DNA of 64,000 bases. Origin: GW2011-AR15 sp964512765. GTDB lineage: Archaea > Nanobdellota > Nanobdellia > Woesearchaeales > GW2011-AR15. The translations under genes and the position numbers were made by a program. The stretch is taken from assembly GCA_964512765.1 (NCBI GenBank), contig CAZEKF010000003.1, positions 42,701-106,700 of the forward strand. The letters are read 5' to 3'. This document shows, piece after piece, positions 63,462-64,000 of the stretch (its first letter is position 1; each line of letters begins with the position of its first letter). The notes under the pieces were generated by a model that had not been told where the DNA came from, ran no database searches, and saw nothing but the letters and a program-made list of their open reading frames with translations.

Positions 63462-64000
63462 ATGGTCATTTTCCAAATTATTGAACTTCTAAATTACCCA
63501 ATGATACTTTTTCTTGGAATCATGACAACATATCAAGATCTGAAATATAATAAAATAAAGAATAAATGGATTATATTAGCTCTGGTTTACTCGTTCATTA
63601 CGCTTATTTCAATGGTTATTTTCATGAAACTTAATAATAACTCCATTAATCAAAACTATCTTAAGTTGTACTTACTTAATTTAGTTATTTCACTTACACT
63701 TGGTTTTGTATTGTGGCTTGCTAAGTTATGGAGCGCTGGTGATGCAAAACTGTTCCTAGCGTTCGCTGCACTAGTACCATTAGAAACATATAAATGGGGT
63801 AACATTGGTAATTTTCCTTCTTATATTATACTAATAAACACGTTTACACCAATTTTCATATTTTATATTGTGAAAGTGTTTGTAAAAACTAAACTTACTA
63901 ATTTATGGAAAGAAATTAAAATAGTATTTGAACCAAAGCAACTGTTTAATTTAATTATTTTCTTATTTGGTTTTTCATGGATAACTGTTAAACTTACTTC
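63462..64000 (+). CDS. A24-family prepilin peptidase (partial, runs off the right edge)
   Basis: 179 residues visible. The two catalytic aspartates of the archaeal FlaK/PibD and bacterial PilD families are in place: Asp26 in TTYQDLKYNKIKNKW and Asp94 in LWSAGDAKLFLAFAAL (the GxGD-type motif). About five TM segments are seen before the edge. It cleaves class III leaders of pilins and archaellins at the inner face of the membrane. The class III leaders at 34118 and 50078 are plausible substrates. Confidence 0.88.
   Translation, partial: MVIFQIIELLNYPMILFLGIMTTYQDLKYNKIKNKWIILALVYSFITLISMVIFMKLNNNSINQNYLKLYLLNLVISLTLGFVLWLAKLWSAGDAKLFLAFAALVPLETYKWGNIGNFPSYIILINTFTPIFIFYIVKVFVKTKLTNLWKEIKIVFEPKQLFNLIIFLFGFSWITVKLT

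Noticed and set aside
1..64000. tRNA, rRNA, CRISPR or insertion-sequence candidates
   Set aside because: In DNA this AT-rich, tRNA and rRNA genes should stand out as GC-richer blocks; none was seen by eye. No evenly spaced direct repeats, transposase motifs or terminal inverted repeats were found. A tRNAscan or repeat search would be needed to exclude them fully.

Overview
The window looks like one long accessory block from an archaeal genome, most likely a DPANN archaeon of the Woesearchaeota/Pacearchaeota kind (inference). The DNA is strongly AT-rich. Many genes have a TATA-like element 25-30 bases before the ATG, as leaderless archaeal transcripts do, and others carry GGTG/GGGG Shine-Dalgarno cores. 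Two proteins begin with the class III (pilin-like) leader KKGQISIF / KKASITLF that is common in DPANN archaea. An archaeal-type prepilin peptidase starts at the right edge. I see no rRNA, tRNA, CRISPR array or insertion sequence. No stretch over 300 bases lacks a gene once three tiny genes at 23437-23937 are counted.

The theme is cell-surface glycan synthesis, export and display. There are several multi-pass GT-C-like or YfhO-like membrane proteins, three GT2 glycosyltransferases, one GT4-like glycosyltransferase, a NodB-type deacetylase, two NodU/CmcH-type carbamoyltransferases, a Wzm/Wzt-like ABC exporter, a secreted alkaline-phosphatase-superfamily enzyme, six membrane-anchored TPR proteins sharing a CPYxGLG signature, and twelve radical-SAM genes (one truncated by the window edge, one broken).

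Layout. 1-7.4 kb: end of a B12-type radical-SAM gene, a Cys-repeat protein, TPR proteins, a frameshifted radical-SAM gene and a PP-loop ATPase. 7.3-11.5 kb: GT-C-like and YfhO-like membrane proteins and a radical-SAM/SPASM gene. 11.5-30.4 kb: a long minus-strand series (GT2, B12-radical SAM, YfhO-like, TPRs, lipoprotein, deacetylase, GT2, carbamoyltransferase, TPR, two tiny membrane proteins, DUF5989, second carbamoyltransferase, SxtJ-like protein, GT-C, phosphatase-superfamily lipoprotein). 30.5-34.1 kb: large Cys-rich secreted protein(s) interrupted by a 10-N scaffold gap. 35.5-44.4 kb: an unusual minus-strand cluster of membrane-anchored tandem rhodanese-like proteins, right-handed beta-helix proteins, a radical-SAM protein and two separate pieces of a PEP-synthase-like dikinase. 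44.5-47.5 kb: ABC exporter. 47.5-50.1 kb: M64-type metalloprotease and a frameshifted pilin-like protein. 50.2-60 kb: six consecutive radical-SAM genes ending in a glycosyltransferase. 60-64 kb: second Cys-repeat protein, GT-C, DPM1-like GT2 and the prepilin peptidase.

The best candidate for an undescribed system is the 35.5-44.4 kb cluster. All four of its rhodanese-containing proteins carry a CX5C loop in the C-terminal rhodanese-like domain, placed outside the membrane. The runner-up is the six-gene radical-SAM array at 50.2-58.3 kb.
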